A DNA stretch of 64,000 nucleotides from Harmonia axyridis (taxonomy: Eukaryota > Arthropoda > Insecta > Coleoptera > Coccinellidae): contig NC_059502.1 of NCBI RefSeq assembly GCF_914767665.1, positions 44,875,812 through 44,939,811 of the forward strand, given 5' to 3'. This document shows positions 22,301 through 35,524 of the stretch, in pieces. Below the pieces are notes generated by a model, which did no database searches, was not told the DNA's origin, and saw nothing but the letters and a program-made list of their open reading frames with translations. Every line of letters starts with the position of its first letter. Position 1 is the stretch's first letter. Position numbers and translations under genes: made by a program.

Positions 22301-25300
22301 AGAACAGTCCCTTATACCAATGTGGTTTCCATAGACACGTGTCTCAAGCTTTCGTCCCTGTGCAATACGATGAGAAGTGTTAGAATGAGAAACATTGAAG
22401 GAAATAACAAACAAATCGAATCAACAACAGAAGTCAGTCGTGCATTTGTGATTACAGCAGCAATTGACCTTACCACGTGGGAGATTATAGCTACCTGCGT
22501 GACATCCGAGTCCAAGAAAATCAACAATGTGGAATGACTTACTTGGATAATTGATCATTATACAGAAAGAATGAAGTAAGAACAGTCCCTTATACCAATG
22601 TGGTTTCCATAGACACGTGTGTCAAGCTTTCGTCCCTGTGCAATACGATGAAAAGTGTTAGAATGAGAAACATTGGTGAAAATAACAAACAAATGAAATC
22701 AACAACACAAGTCAGTCGTGCATATGTGGTTACAGCAGCAATTGACCTTACCACGTGGGAGATTACAGCTACCTGCGTGACATCCGAGCCCAAGAAAATC
22801 AACAATGTGGAACGGCTTACTTGGATAATTGTTCATTAAACAAAAAGAAGGGAATAAGAACAGTCCCTCATACCAAAGTGGTTTCCTTAGACACGTGTGT
22901 CAAGCTTTCATCCCAGTGCAATACAATGAAAAGTGTTAGAATGAGAAACATTGAAGGAAATAACAAACAAATGAAATCAACAACAGAAGTCAGTCGTGCA
23001 TTTGTGGTTACAGCAGCAATTGACCTTACCACGTGGGAGATTATGGCTACCTGCGTGACATCCGAGTCCAAGAAAATCAACAATGTGGAATGGCTTACTT
23101 GGATAATTGTTGATTGAACAAAAAGAAGGGAATAAGAACAGTCCCTTATACCAAAGTGGTTTCCTTAGACACGTGTGTCAAGCTTTCGTCCCTGTGCAAT
23201 ACGATGAAAAGTGTAAGAATGAGAAACATAGAATGAAATAACAAACAAATGACATCAACAACCGAAGTCAGACGTGCATTTGTGGTTACAGCAGCAATTG
23301 ACCTTACCACGTGGGATATTATAGCTACCTGCGTGACATCCGAGTCCAAGAAAATCAACAATGTGGAATGGCTTACTTGGATAATTGTTCATTAAACAAA
23401 AAGAAGGGAATAAGAACAGTCCCTTATACCAAAGTGGTTTCCTTAGACACGCGTGTCAAGCTTTCGTCCCTGTGCAATACGATGAAAAGTGTTAGAATGA
23501 GAAACATAGAAGGAAATAACAAACAAATGAAATCAACAACAGAAGTCAGTCGTGCATTTGTGGTTACAGCAGCAATTGACCTTACCACGTGGGAGATTAT
23601 AGCTACCTGCGAGACATCCGAGTCCAAGAAAATCAACAATGTGGAATGGCCTACTTGGATAATTGTTGATTAAACAAAAAAAAGGAAATAAGAACAGTCC
23701 TTTATACCAAAGTGGTTTCCTTAGACACGTGTGTCAAGCTTTCATCCCTCAGCAATACGACAAAAAGTGTTAGAGTAAGAAACATTGAAGTAAATAACAA
23801 ACGAATGAAATCAACAACAGAAGTCAACCGTCCAGTTTTGGTTACAGCAGCAATTGACCTTACCAATTGAGAGATTGTAGCTACATGCGTGACATCCGTG
23901 ACCAAAAAAAAACAACAATGTGAAATGGCTTACTTGGATAATTGTTCATTAAACAAAAAGAAGAGAATAAGAACAGTCCCTTATATCAATGTGGTTTCCT
24001 CAGACACGTGTGTCAAGCTTTCGTCTCTGTGCAATACGATAAAAAGTGTTAGAATGAGGAAGATTGAAGGAAATAACAAACAAATGAAATCAACAATAGA
24101 AGTCAGTCGTGCATTTGTGGTTACAGCAGCAATTGACCTTACCAATTGAGAGATTATAGCTACCTGCGTTACATCCGAGACCAAGAAAAACAACAATGTG
24201 AAATGGCTTACTTGGATAATTGTTCATTAAACAAAAAGAAGAGAATAAGAACAGTCCCTTATATTAATGTGGTTTCCTTAGACACGTGTGTCAAGCTTTC
24301 GTCTCTGTGCAATACGATGAAAAGTGTTAGAATGAGGAAGATTGAAGGAAATAACAAACGAATGAAATCAACAACAGAAGTCAGTCGTGCATTTGTGGTT
24401 ACAGCAGCAATTGACCTCACCAATTGAGAGATTATAGCTACCTGCGTGACATCCGAGACCAAGAAAAACAACAATGTGAAATGGCTTACTTGGATAATTG
24501 TTCATCAAACAAAAAGAAGAGAATAAGAGCAGTCCATTATATCAATGTGGTTTCCTTAGACACGTGTGTTAAGCTTTCGTCCCTGTGCAATACGATGAGA
24601 AGTGTTAGAATGAGAAACATTGAATTTAATAACAAACAAATGAAATCAACAACAGAAGTCAGCCGTCCATTTATTGTTAAAGCAGCAATTGATCTTACCA
24701 CGTGGGAGATTATAGCTACCTGCGTGACATCCGAGTCCAAGAAAATCAACAATGTGAAATGGCTTATCTGGATAATTGTTCATCTAACAGAAAAAAGGAA
24801 ATAAGAACAGTCCCTCATACCAATGTGGATTCCTTAGACACGTGTGTCAAGCTTTCGTCCGTGTGCAATACGATGAAAAGTGTTAGAATGAGAAACATTG
24901 AAGGAAATATCAAACAAATGAAATCAACAACAGAAGTCAGTCGTGCATTTATGGTTACAGCAGCAATTGACCTTACCACGTGGGAGATTATAGCAACCTG
25001 CGTGACATCCGAGTCCAAGAAAATCAACAATGTGGAATGGCTTACTTGGATAATTGTTGATTAAACAAAAAAGAGGGAATAATAACAGTCCCTCATACCA
25101 AAGTGGTTTTCTCAGACACGTGTGTCAAGCTTTCGTCCCTGTGCAATACGATGAAAAGTGTTAGAATGAGAAACATTGAAGAAAATAACAAACGAATGAA
25201 ATCAACAACAGAAGTCAGTCGTGCATTTGTGGTTACAGCAGCAATTGACCTTACCACGTGGGAGATTATAGCTACCCGCGTGTCATCCGAGTCCAAGAAA

Positions 25301-28300
25301 ATCAACAATGTGGAATGGATTACTTGGATAATTGTTCATTAAATAAAAAGAAGGGAATAAGAACAGTCCCTTATACCAAAGTGGTTTCCTTAGACACGTG
25401 TGTCAAGCTTTCGTCCCTGTGCAATACGATGAAAAGTGTTAGAATGAGAAACATAGAAGGAAATAACAAACAAATGAAATCAACAACAGAAGTCAGTCGT
25501 GCATTTGTGGTTACAGCAGCAATTGACCTTACCACTTGGGAGATTATAGCTACCTGCGTGACATCCGAGGCCAAGAAAATCAACAATGTGGAATGGCCTA
25601 CTTGGATAATTGTTGATTAAACAAAGAAAAGAGAATAAGAACAGTCCCTTAAACCAAAGTGGTTTCCTTTGACACGTTTGTCAAGCTTTCGTCCCTGTGC
25701 AATACGATGAAAAGTGTTAGAATGAGAAACATAGAAGGAAATAAAAAAAAAATGAAATCAACAACAGAAGTCAGTCGTGCATTTGTGGTTACAGCAGCAA
25801 TTGACCTTACCACGTGGGAGATTATAGCTACCTACGTGACATCCGAGTCCAAGAAAATCGACAATGTGGAATGGTTTACTTGGATAATTGTTGATTGAAC
25901 AAAAAGAAGGAAATAAGAACAGTCCCTCATACCAAAGTGGTTTCCTTAGACACGTGTGTCAAGCTTTCGTCCCTGTGCAATACGATGAAAAGTGTTAGAA
26001 TGAGAAACATTGAAGGAAATAACCATCAAATGAAATCAACAACAGAAGTCAGTCGTGCATTTGTGGTTACAGCAGCAATTGACCTTACCACGTAAAAGAT
26101 TATAGCTACCTGCGTGTCATCCGAGTCCAAGAAAATCAACAATGTGGAATGGCTCACTTGGATAATTGATCATTATACAGAAAAAATGGAATAAGAACAG
26201 TCCCTTATACCAATGTGGTTTCCATAGACACGTGTGTCAAGCTTTCGTCCCTGTGCAATACGATGAGAAGTGTTAGAATGAGAAACATTGAAGGAAATAA
26301 CAAACAAATCGAATCAACAACAGAAGTCAGTCGTGCATTTGTGATTACAGCAGCAATTGACCTTACCACGTGGGAGATTATAGCTACCTGCGTGACATCC
26401 GAGTCCAAGAAAATCAACAATGTGGAACGGCTTACTTGGATAATTGTTCATTAAACAAAAAGAAGGGAATAAGAACAGTCCCTCATACCAAAGTGGTTTC
26501 CTTAGACACGCGTGTCAAGCTTTCGTCCCAGTGCAATACCATGAAAAGTGTTAGAATGAGAAACATTGAAGGAAATAACAAACAAATGAAATCAACAACA
26601 GAAGTCAGTCGTGCATTTGTGGTTACAGCAGCAATTGACCTTACCACGTGGGAGATTATAGCTACCTGCGTGACATCCGAGTCCAAGAAAATCAACAATG
26701 TGGAATGGCTTACTTGGATAATTGTTGATTGAACAAAAAGAAGGGAATAAGAACAGTCCCTTATACCAATGTGGTTTCCATAGACACGTGTGTCAAGCTT
26801 TCGTCCCAGTGCAATACCATGAAAAGTGTTAGAATGAGAAACATTAAAGGAAATAACAAACAAATGAAATCAACAACAGAAGTCAGTCGTGCATTTGTGG
26901 TTACAGCAGCAATTGACCTTACCACGTAAAAGATTATAGCTACCTGCGTGTCATCCGAGTCCAAGAAAATCAACAATGTGGAATGGCTCACTTGGATAAT
27001 TGATCATTATACAGAAAAAATGGAATAAGAACAGTCCCTTATACCAATGTGGTTTCCATAGACACGTGTGTCAAGCTTTCGTCCCTGTGCAATACGATGA
27101 GAAGTGTTAGAATGAGAAACATTGAAGGAAATAACAAACAAATCGAATCAACAACAGAAGTCAGTCGTGCATTTGTGATTACAGCAGCAATTGACCTTAC
27201 CACGTGGGAGATTATAGCTACCTGCGTGACATCCGAGTCCAAGAAAATCAACAATGTGGAATGACTTACTTGGATAATTGATCATTATACAGAAAGAATG
27301 AAGTAAGAACAGTCCCTTATACCAATGTGGTTTCCATAGACAAGCTTTCGTCCCTGTGCAATACGATGAAAAGTGTTAGAATGAGAAACATTGGAGAAAA
27401 TAACAAACAAATGAAATCAACAACACAAGTCAGTCGTGCATATGTGGTTACAGCAGCAATTGACCTTACCACGTGGGAGATTACAGCTACCTGCGTGACA
27501 TCCGAGCCCAAGAAAATCAACAATGTGGAACGGCTTACTTGGATAATTGTTCATTAAACAAAAAGAAGGGAATAAGAACAGTCCCTCATACCAAAGTGGT
27601 TTCCTTAGACACGCGTGTCAAGCTTTCGTCCCATTGCAATACCATGAAAAGTGTTAGAATGAGAAACATTGAAGGAAATAACAAACAAATGAAATCAACA
27701 ACAGAAGTCAGTCGTGCATTTGTGGTTACAGCAGCAATTGACCTTACCACGTGGGAGATTATGGCTACCTGCGTGACATCCGAGTCCAAGAAAATCAACA
27801 ATGTGGAATGGCTTACTTGGATAATTGTTGATTGAACAAAAAGAAGGGAATAAGAACAGTCCCTTATACCAAAGTGGTTTCCTTAGGCACGCGTGTCAAG
27901 CTTTCGTCCCAGTGCAATACCATGAAAAGTGTTAGAATGAGAAACATTGAAGGAAATAACAAACAAATGAAATCAACAACAGAAGTCAGCCGTCCAATTG
28001 TGGTAACAGCAGCAATTGACCTTACCACGTGGGAGATTATAGCTACCCGCGTGTCATCCGAGTCCAAGAAAATCAACAATGTGGAATGGCTTACTTGGAT
28101 AATTGTTCATTAAACAAAAAGTAGGGAATAAGAACAGTCCCTTATACCAAAGTGGTTTCCTTAGACACGTGTGTCAAGCTTTCGTCCCTGTGCAATACGA
28201 TGAAAAGTGTAAGAATGAGAAACATAGAATGAAATAACAAACAAATGAAATCAACAACCGAAGTCAGACGTGCATTTGTGGTTACAGCAGCAATTGACCT

Positions 28301-31300
28301 TACCACGTGGGATATTATAGCTACCTGCGTGACATCCGAGTCCAAGAAAATCAACAATGTGGAATGGCTTACTTGGATAATTGTTCATTAAACAAAAAGA
28401 AGGGAATAAGAACAGTCCCTTATACCAAAGTGGTTTCCTTAGACACGCGTGTCAAGCTTTCGTCCCATTGCAATACCATGAAAAGTGTTAGAATGAGAAA
28501 CATTAAAGGAAATAACAAACAAATGAAATCAACAACAGAAGTCAGTCGTGCATTTGTGGTTACAGCAGCAATTGACCTTACCACGTAAAAGATTATAGCT
28601 ACCTGCGTGTCATCCGAGTCCAAGAAAATCAACAATGTGGAATGGCTCACTTGGATAATTGATCATTATACAGAAAGAAGGGAATAAGAACAGTCCCTTA
28701 TACCAATGTGGTTTCCATAGACACGTGTCTCAAGCTTTCGTCCCTGTGCAATACGATGAGAAGTGTTAGAATGAGAAACATTGAAGGAAATAACAAACAA
28801 ATCGAATCAACAACAGAAGTCAGTCGTGCATTTGTGATTACAGCAGCAATTGACCTTACCACGTGGGAGATTATAGCTACCTGCGTGACATCCGAGTCCA
28901 AGAAAATCAACAATGTGGAATGACTTACTTGGATAATTGATCATTATACAGAAAGAATGAAGTAAGAACAGTCCCTTATACCAATGTGGTTTCCATAGAC
29001 ACGTGTGTCAAGCTTTCGTCCCTGTGCAATACGATGAAAAGTGTTAGAATGAGAAACATTGGAGAAAATAACAAACGAATGAAATCAACAACAGAAGTCA
29101 GTCGTGCATATGTGGTTACAGCAGCAATTGACCTTACCACGTGGGAGATTACAGCTACCTGCGTGACATCCGAGCCCAAGAAAATCAACAATGTGGAACG
29201 GCTTACTTGGATAATTGTTCATTAAACAAAAAGAAGGGAATAAGAACAGTCCCTCATACCAAAGTGGTTTCCTTAGACACGCGTGTCAAGCTTTCGTCCC
29301 AGTGCAATACCATGAAAAGTGTTAGAATGAGAAACATTGAAGGAAATAACAAACAAATGAAATCAACAACAGAAGTCAGTCGTGCATTTGTGGTTACAGC
29401 AGCAATTGACCTTACCACGTGGGAGATTATGGCTACCTGCGTGACATCCGAGTCCAAGAAAATCAACAATGTGGAATGGCTTACTTGGATAATTGTTGAT
29501 TGAACAAAAAGAAGGGAATAAGAACAGTCCCTTATACCAAAGTGGTTTCCTTAGACACGTGTGTCAAGCTTTCGTCCCTGTGCAATACGATGAAAAGTGT
29601 AAGAATGAGAAACATAGAATGAAATAACAAACAAATGAAATCAACAACCGAAGTCAGACGTGCATTTGTGGTTACAGCAGCAATTGACCTTACCACGTGG
29701 GATATTATAGCTACCTGCGTGACATCCGAGTCCAAGAAAATCAACAATGTGGAATGGCTTACTTGGATAATTGTTCATTAAACAAGAAGAAGGGAATAAG
29801 AACAGTCCCTTATACCAAAGTGGTTTCCTTAGACACGCGTGTCAAGCTTTCGTCCCTGTGCAATACGATGAAAAGTGTTAGAATGAGAAACATAGAAGGA
29901 AATAACAAACAAATGAAATCAACAACAGAAGTCAGTCGTGCATTTGTGGTTACAGCAGCAATTGACCTTACCACGTGGGAGATTATAGCTACCTGCGAGA
30001 CATCCGAGTCCAAGAAAATCAACAATGTGGAATGGCCTACTTGGATAATTGTTGATAAAACAAAAAAAAGGAAATAAGAACAGTCCTTTATACCAAAGTG
30101 GTTTCCTTAGACACGTGTGTCAAGCTTTCATCCCTCAGCAATACGACAAAAAGTGTTAGAGTAAGAAACATTGAAGTAAATAACAAACGAATGAAATCAA
30201 CAACAGAAGTCAACCGTCCAGTTTTGGTTACAGCAGCAATTGACCTTACCAATTGAGAGATTGTAGCTACATGCGTGACATCCGTGACCAAAAAAAAACA
30301 ACAATGTGAAATGGCTTACTTGGATAATTGTTCATTAAACAAAAAGAAGAGAATAAGAACAGTCCCTTATATCAATGTGGTTTCCTCAGACACGTGTGTC
30401 AAGCTTTCGTCTCTGTGCAATACGATAAAAAGTGTTAGAATGAGGAAGATTGAAGGAAATAACAAACAAATGAAATCAACAATAGAAGTCAGTCGTGCAT
30501 TTGTGGTTACAGCAGCAATTGACCTTACCAATTGAGAGATTATAGCTACCTGCGTTACATCCGAGACCAAGAAAAACAACAATGTGAAATGGCTTACTTG
30601 GATAATTGTTCATTAAACAAAAAGAAGAGAATAAGAACAGTCCCTTATATTAATGTGGTTTCCTTAGACACGTGTGTCAAGCTTTCGTCTCTGTGCAATA
30701 CGATGAAAAGTGTTAGAATGAGGAAGATTGAAGGAAATAACAAACGAATGAAATCAACAACAGAAGTCAGTCGTGCATTTGTGGTTACAGCAGCAATTGA
30801 CCTCACCAATTGAGAGATTATAGCTACCTGCGTGACATCCGAGACCAAGAAAAACAACAATGTGAAATGGCTTACTTGGATAATTGTTCATCAAACAAAA
30901 AGAAGAGAATAAGAGCAGTCCATTATATCAATGTGGTTTCCTTAGACACGTGTGTTAAGCTTTCGTCCCTGTGCAATACGATGAGAAGTGTTAGAATGAG
31001 AAACATTGAATTTAATAACAAACAAATGAAATCAACAACAGAAGTCAGCCGTCCATTTATTGTTAAAGCAGCAATTGATCTTACCACGTGGGAGATTATA
31101 GCTACCTGCGTGACATCCGAGTCCAAGAAAATCAACAATGTGAAATGGCTTATCTGGATAATTGTTCATCTAACAGAAAAAAGGAAATAAGAACAGTCCC
31201 TCATACCAATGTGGATTCCTTAGACACGTGTGTCAAGCTTTCGTCCATGTGCAATACGATGAAAAGTGTTAGAATGAGAAACATTGAAGGAAATATCAAA

Positions 31301-32478
31301 CAAATGAAATCAACAACAGAAGTCAGTCGTGCATTTATGGTTACAGCAGCAATTGACCTTACCACGTGGGAGATTATAGCAACCTGCGTGACATCCGAGT
31401 CCAAGAAAATCAACAATGTGGAATGGCTTACTTGGATAATTGTTGATTAAACAAAAAAGAGGGAATAATAACAGTCCCTCATACCAAAGTGGTTTTCTCA
31501 GACACGTGTGTCAAGCTTTCGTCCCTGTGCAATACGATGAAAAGTGTTAGAATGAGAAACATTGAAGAAAATAACAAACGAATGAAATCAACAACAGAAG
31601 TCAGTCGTGCATTTGTGGTTACAGCAGCAATTGACCTTACCACGTGGGAGATTATAGCTACCCGCGTGTCATCCGAGTCCAAGAAAATCAACAATGTGGA
31701 ATGGATTACTTGGATAATTGTTCATTAAATAAAAAGAAGGGAATAAGAACAGTCCCTTATACCAAAGTGGTTTCCTTAGACACGTGTGTCAAGCTTTCGT
31801 CCCTGTGCAATACGATGAAAAGTGTTAGAATGAGAAACATAGAAGGAAATAACAAACAAATGAAATCAACAACAGAAGTCAGTCGTGCATTTGTGGTTAC
31901 AGCAGCAATTGACCTTACCACTTGGGAGATTATAGCTACCTGCGTGACATCCGAGTCCAAGAAAATCAACAATGTGGAATGGCCTACTTGGATAATTGTT
32001 GATTAAACAAAGAAAAGAGAATAAGAACAGTCCCTTAAACCAAAGTGGTTTCCTTTGACACGTTTGTCAAGCTTTCGTCCCTGTGCAATACGATGAAAAG
32101 TGTTAGAATGAGAAACATAGAAGGAAATAAAAAACAAATGAAATCAACAACAGAAGTCAGTCGTGCATTTGTGGTTACAGCAGCAATTGACCTTACCACG
32201 TGGGAGATTATAGCTACCTACGTGACATCCGAGTCCAAGAAAATCGACAATGTGGAATGGTTTACTTGGATAATTGTTGATTGAACAAAAAGAAGGAAAT
32301 AAGAACAGTCCCTCATACCAAAGTGGTTTCCTTAGACACGTGTGTCAAGCTTTCGTCCCTGTGCAATACGATGAAAAGTGTTAGAATGAGAAACATTGAA
32401 GGAAATAACCATCAAATGAAATCAACAACAGAAGTCAGTCGTGCATTTGTGGTTTCAGCAGCAATTGACATTACCACG
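19382..32478 (+). repeat. 278-bp satellite array, plus orientation (left arm of U2)
   Basis: About 47 monomers in the same orientation as 1-7690. The first ~320 bp match the U1-adjacent monomers at 7370-7690, including 'gctacctacgtgac' and 'gtggtttcagcagc', but continue as satellite instead of entering U. Most of the array is two copies of a 6386-bp higher-order unit. The last monomer ends ACCACG|AAAACTCC, the same junction as at U1. Confidence 0.95.
19984..32478 (+). repeat. 6386-bp higher-order repeat, two copies
   Basis: Variant monomers recur in the same order at an exact 6386-bp spacing from about 20.0-26.1 kb to 26.4-32.5 kb; examples are 20653/27039, 22312/28698, 23702/30088, 24815/31201 and 25895/32281. 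This is 23 monomers less a few bases. A shorter six-monomer period (1659-1668 bp) is nested inside, for example 20653/22312 and 21200/22868. Marker variants include a 9-bp deletion that removes the HindIII-adjacent palindrome ('catagacaagctttcg') at 20951 and 27337, and the monomer reading 'aaccatcaaatg' at about 26020 and 32407. Confidence 0.85.
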
Positions 32479-32600
32479 AAAACTCCTTAAGTATAGAATT
32501 TGCTTGAGACCCCTCTCTTTTTATATCTACGTAAAATTGACTGAATGAACAAAAAAATATGCGGCGCACGCGCACTTCTATATTTCACCTAATAGACAAA

Positions 32601-32735
32601 GAGCCAGTTGCACCATTTGCCTAAACATTAATTAAAAATTTAAACGTTGATTACTCTATGATTTCTCAAGAGAAATCAGAAATTAATCAATGTTTGAATT
32701 TTAATCAATGTTTAGGCAAATGGTGCAACTTGCCC
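32601..32735. mobile_element. MITE-like foldback hairpin, U2 copy
   Basis: The same 135-bp hairpin as 7813-7947, with matching ends (GAGCCAGTTGCACC ... GGTGCAACTTGCCC) and the central TGATTTCTC-AA-GAGAAATCA palindrome. A few substitutions occur in the inner arm. Its presence at the same place in both U copies means it was inserted before the duplication. Confidence 0.65.
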
Positions 32736-33699
32736 CTAATATTAGGTATATGGCTCGACCTGTACATAGTTAAGAAGAAGAAAAATATTCTATGTTTGTC
32801 AACCATGCCGGGTTGACAAATTGTAAGTAACCTCAGTTTAGCGAACATTCTTCAAAGAGTTACTTTATAAACAGTTGTTGAAGTGATATTTCTAGTGGAA
32901 AGTTTCATGTTTAAATATTCAATTGTTTGAATATGGAGGTAATTTTTTTAATACTTGTTTAGGGATATTTTCATTTATTCGAATATTTTCAAATATCAGT
33001 TATATTTTATGTAGTTAGTTTCTTTTATTGGTTTATGAATTTTCAACTTTCTTAACGAAATATTTATTACAATTCAAGAAATTTCGACTTTTTAGTTTCT
33101 TTTCATGTTTTCTGGAAGTCATAGACTACTCCATTCAATGAGAAATTGCAGTTTTCCTTAGTTGAAGTTTTTCCTCGAAAACTCTTTAAGTATAGAGTTT
33201 GCTTGAGACCCCTCTCTTTTCATATCTACGTAAATTTGACTGAATGAATAAAAAAATAAAGATTTTTCCGAAAAACTTTTCATTAGATATCTATAGGAAT
33301 CTCTTCAACTTATGAACTGTTCAGCTTATACTCAAGTATTGCCATATTGCTGAAATTATCATCAACCAAGCTATCTGATAATGCAATAATATACTGGGTG
33401 TGCCGTTTGAAATAAGAAGGTAGTAATCTGAAATTGATTAAATTTTCAGCACAAAATTATTATTAGTTTTCCATAAACAATAAGCCATCGCGGTGAATCA
33501 CTCTGTACATCATTATCATTCAGCCTTCTGCTTCCACTGAGGGATATAAATTTCGCCTTACTGGTTTATGACTGCTTTGCAATTATCTCTGGCCAAGCGT
33601 TTTTATAGACTATTTCAAGGGACTTTGGATATACTATATACAGAAATATTATAATTTCCAAAATGATTTCCACTATTATATTGTTATTTTTTTTTTCAG

Positions 33700-33819
33700 A
33701 ATCTACATTTCTTGGAGTTAACTCAGTTAGAAGAAGAAGAGGTATTATTAATAATATATTATTTACCAATTCTTGTGAATACAAATTATCCTGTAGAGTT
33801 AAACAAAAATTTTCTGCAA
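33700..33819 (+). pseudogene. USP10: USP10-like copy 2, candidate exon 1
   Basis: The U2 counterpart of 8912-9031, 120 nt, phase 1 at both ends. The donor here is the stronger A|GTAAGT followed by TATAG; U1 lost four of these bases. One coding difference is visible: a Cys codon here (TGT) where U1 has Ser (AGT). Confidence 0.5.
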
Positions 33820-33905
33820 GTAAGTATAGAGATCTTAAAAGAATTATTCATGGTCAATATGAATATGTAATATAATAATGAATCAACTAATATCAACTTT
33901 TTCAG

Positions 33906-34313
33906 AAAATGAGTGTAGAAAATCTGTTATCAATTACAATGGATTATCAATTACAAAACCTTTTATCCAGAATGAGATGACAGGAAAACATTCGAAACCT
34001 TCAACTCCCCCTAGTTCAGCTGTAAAAACAGTTGAAATTAATGCAAGAGATAATACAGAGATAATCAAAAATGATACAATTTCCAATAGGACAATTGAAA
34101 AAATTGAAAGTAGCATCTCGAATAAAAATGAATCTAAAATTGAGGAGCCCACAGTAAATGTATGGAAAAAATCATGGGCTTGTCTATTTGATAAAGATGT
34201 TAAAACAATATCGAATGAGAAAATAGACAATAAAATTAATGATTCACATGTAACATCTTCAAAACATACAAAAGTAGTCAAAAAAATAGATTCAGCCACT
34301 CATATGTTAGGAG
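33906..34313 (+). pseudogene. USP10: USP10-like copy 2, N-terminal low-complexity exon
   Basis: The U2 counterpart of 9113-9520, open over 408 nt, with the same KKSWACLFDKD motif and the same G|GTGAGT donor. A handful of substitutions, including Lys to Asn at 'tccaatagg', separate it from copy 1. No indel. Confidence 0.75.
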
Positions 34314-34456
34314 GTGAGTTCAAAACCATATCTTTTTTTATATATTTATCTTACTTTCAACTAACAATTTGCTTACATCTATAGTAGATAATTATTTTAC
34401 TTAGTTGAACCCATTTTACTCGATGAAAAGTGGAATGCTTTGGTTTTCACCTACAG

Positions 34457-34486
34457 ATATCAGTGAAAATTCAAGTTTCTATCATG
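34457..34486 (+). pseudogene. USP10: USP10-like copy 2, microexon
   Basis: Thirty nucleotides between 'cacctacag' and GTTAGT, identical in sequence and phase to 9664-9693 of copy 1. Confidence 0.5.
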
Positions 34487-34511
34487 GTTAGTAATATTTT
34501 TAAATTTTCAG

Positions 34512-34713
34512 AATTTCTCAAGAACTATTAAATTGCTGGGACGCAAACCAGTTTTAAACCCAGGTGTTTACGAAACAAAAGTAACTTTTGTTATATAAAC
34601 TCAATATTACAAGCCTTACTTGCTTGCCCACCACTTTGTAATCTCCTCAAACGGCTATCAGAGAACTTCACTCACAATAATGCACTGAAATCAATAACAA
34701 TGAGTGAAAATAT
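34512..34713 (+). pseudogene. USP10: USP10-like copy 2, Cys-box exon
   Basis: The U2 counterpart of 9719-9920, with the shared TAA now at 34529-34531. The codon before it is TAT here and TTT in copy 1, so the stop has persisted while its neighbour changed. The NFCYINS box follows intact. Confidence 0.78.
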
Positions 34714-34793
34714 GTAAGTATAAATTAATATAATTTGCAACTCTGATTGAATAACAATTTTATATATGTATTTTCATTATTCAACTAATCCAG

Positions 34794-35306
34794 GTGTAAA
34801 TTTATGAATAACTTCGATAATCTGCCCAATGTAAGAAGCAAGTCACGTTCAAAAAAGAAGAACAAGAAGCAAACTTTCGTCAATATAGACAATGGCAATT
34901 CGTTTGAGGCCTCATCGTTTTATACGATGCTAAACGGAACATGATAGAGAAGTTGCCTGTAGTTTTAGTATTACATTTGAAATGCTTCGAATACAGAATG
35001 AATGGCTGCACTAAAATAATGAAGACTATAGAATTTCCCATCAATCTGTAGATTGATTCTAAAATATTATCTGGAAGGACGAATACTTCAGCGGAGAGAC
35101 AATATAAATTAATATCTGTAGTATACCATGTAGGAAAGGAGGCCAGCTATGGGCATTATATAGCAGATACTTTCCATTCGGGGTATAATACATGGTTGAG
35201 GTTTGATGACTCTAAAATAAACAGAGTTACGGAAGATGATGTTCTTAAACGTCAAGGAGATAGAGTTCCTTATTTATTATTTTATCGAAGGAGTGATACG
35301 GTGTGA
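34794..35306 (+). pseudogene. USP10: USP10-like copy 2, terminal exon with 445-bp deletion
   Basis: The first ~147 nt and the last ~366 nt match copy 1 exon 10001-10958; the 445 nt between (10149-10593 in copy 1) are gone. The junction has at most 1 bp of microhomology (A), typical of end joining. Reading through gives MLNGT and then TGA. An ATG at 34941 restarts the original frame but meets TAG at 35049. Confidence 0.88.
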
Positions 35307-35496
35307 AGTGTAAAGATTCATTGATATAGTTGTTAATTTGTACAGATTAGATTTAAGGATGCTGAACATTGTAATATTTTTCTGTTGTTTCATGAGTAAT
35401 GCCATGTATTGTATTTCGGGAGAATATGATAAATTGACTTTACAATGTTATATATATGTATATGTATATGTATATAAAAAACAAATATTATATTTC

Positions 35497-35502
35497 AATA
35501 AA
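35497..35502 (+). promoter_or_regulatory. Polyadenylation signal of USP10-like copy 2
   Basis: AATAAA with a downstream T/GT-rich tract, at the same place as 11149-11154 in U1. Confidence 0.7.
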
Positions 35503-35524
35503 CGAACTTTGTATAAATGTAAAA

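Larger units (their letters stand above)
33700..35306 (+). pseudogene. USP10: USP10-like ubiquitin carboxyl-terminal hydrolase, copy 2 (multiply broken)
   Basis: The exons correspond one for one with copy 1: 33700-33819, 33906-34313, 34457-34486, 34512-34713 and 34794-35306. Three lesions are visible. The TAA at 34529-34531 is shared with copy 1. A 445-bp deletion in the terminal exon joins 'taaacggaaca' to 'tgatagagaag' at about 34940; it removes QEDAEE and the following ~140 codons, shifts the frame and gives TGA at once. A C-to-T change makes TAG at 35049-35051, where copy 1 has CAG. The His and Asp boxes survive downstream (about 35120-35220) but cannot be reached. The Cys-box exon is intact after its stop. 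This copy cannot encode a protease. Confidence 0.88.
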
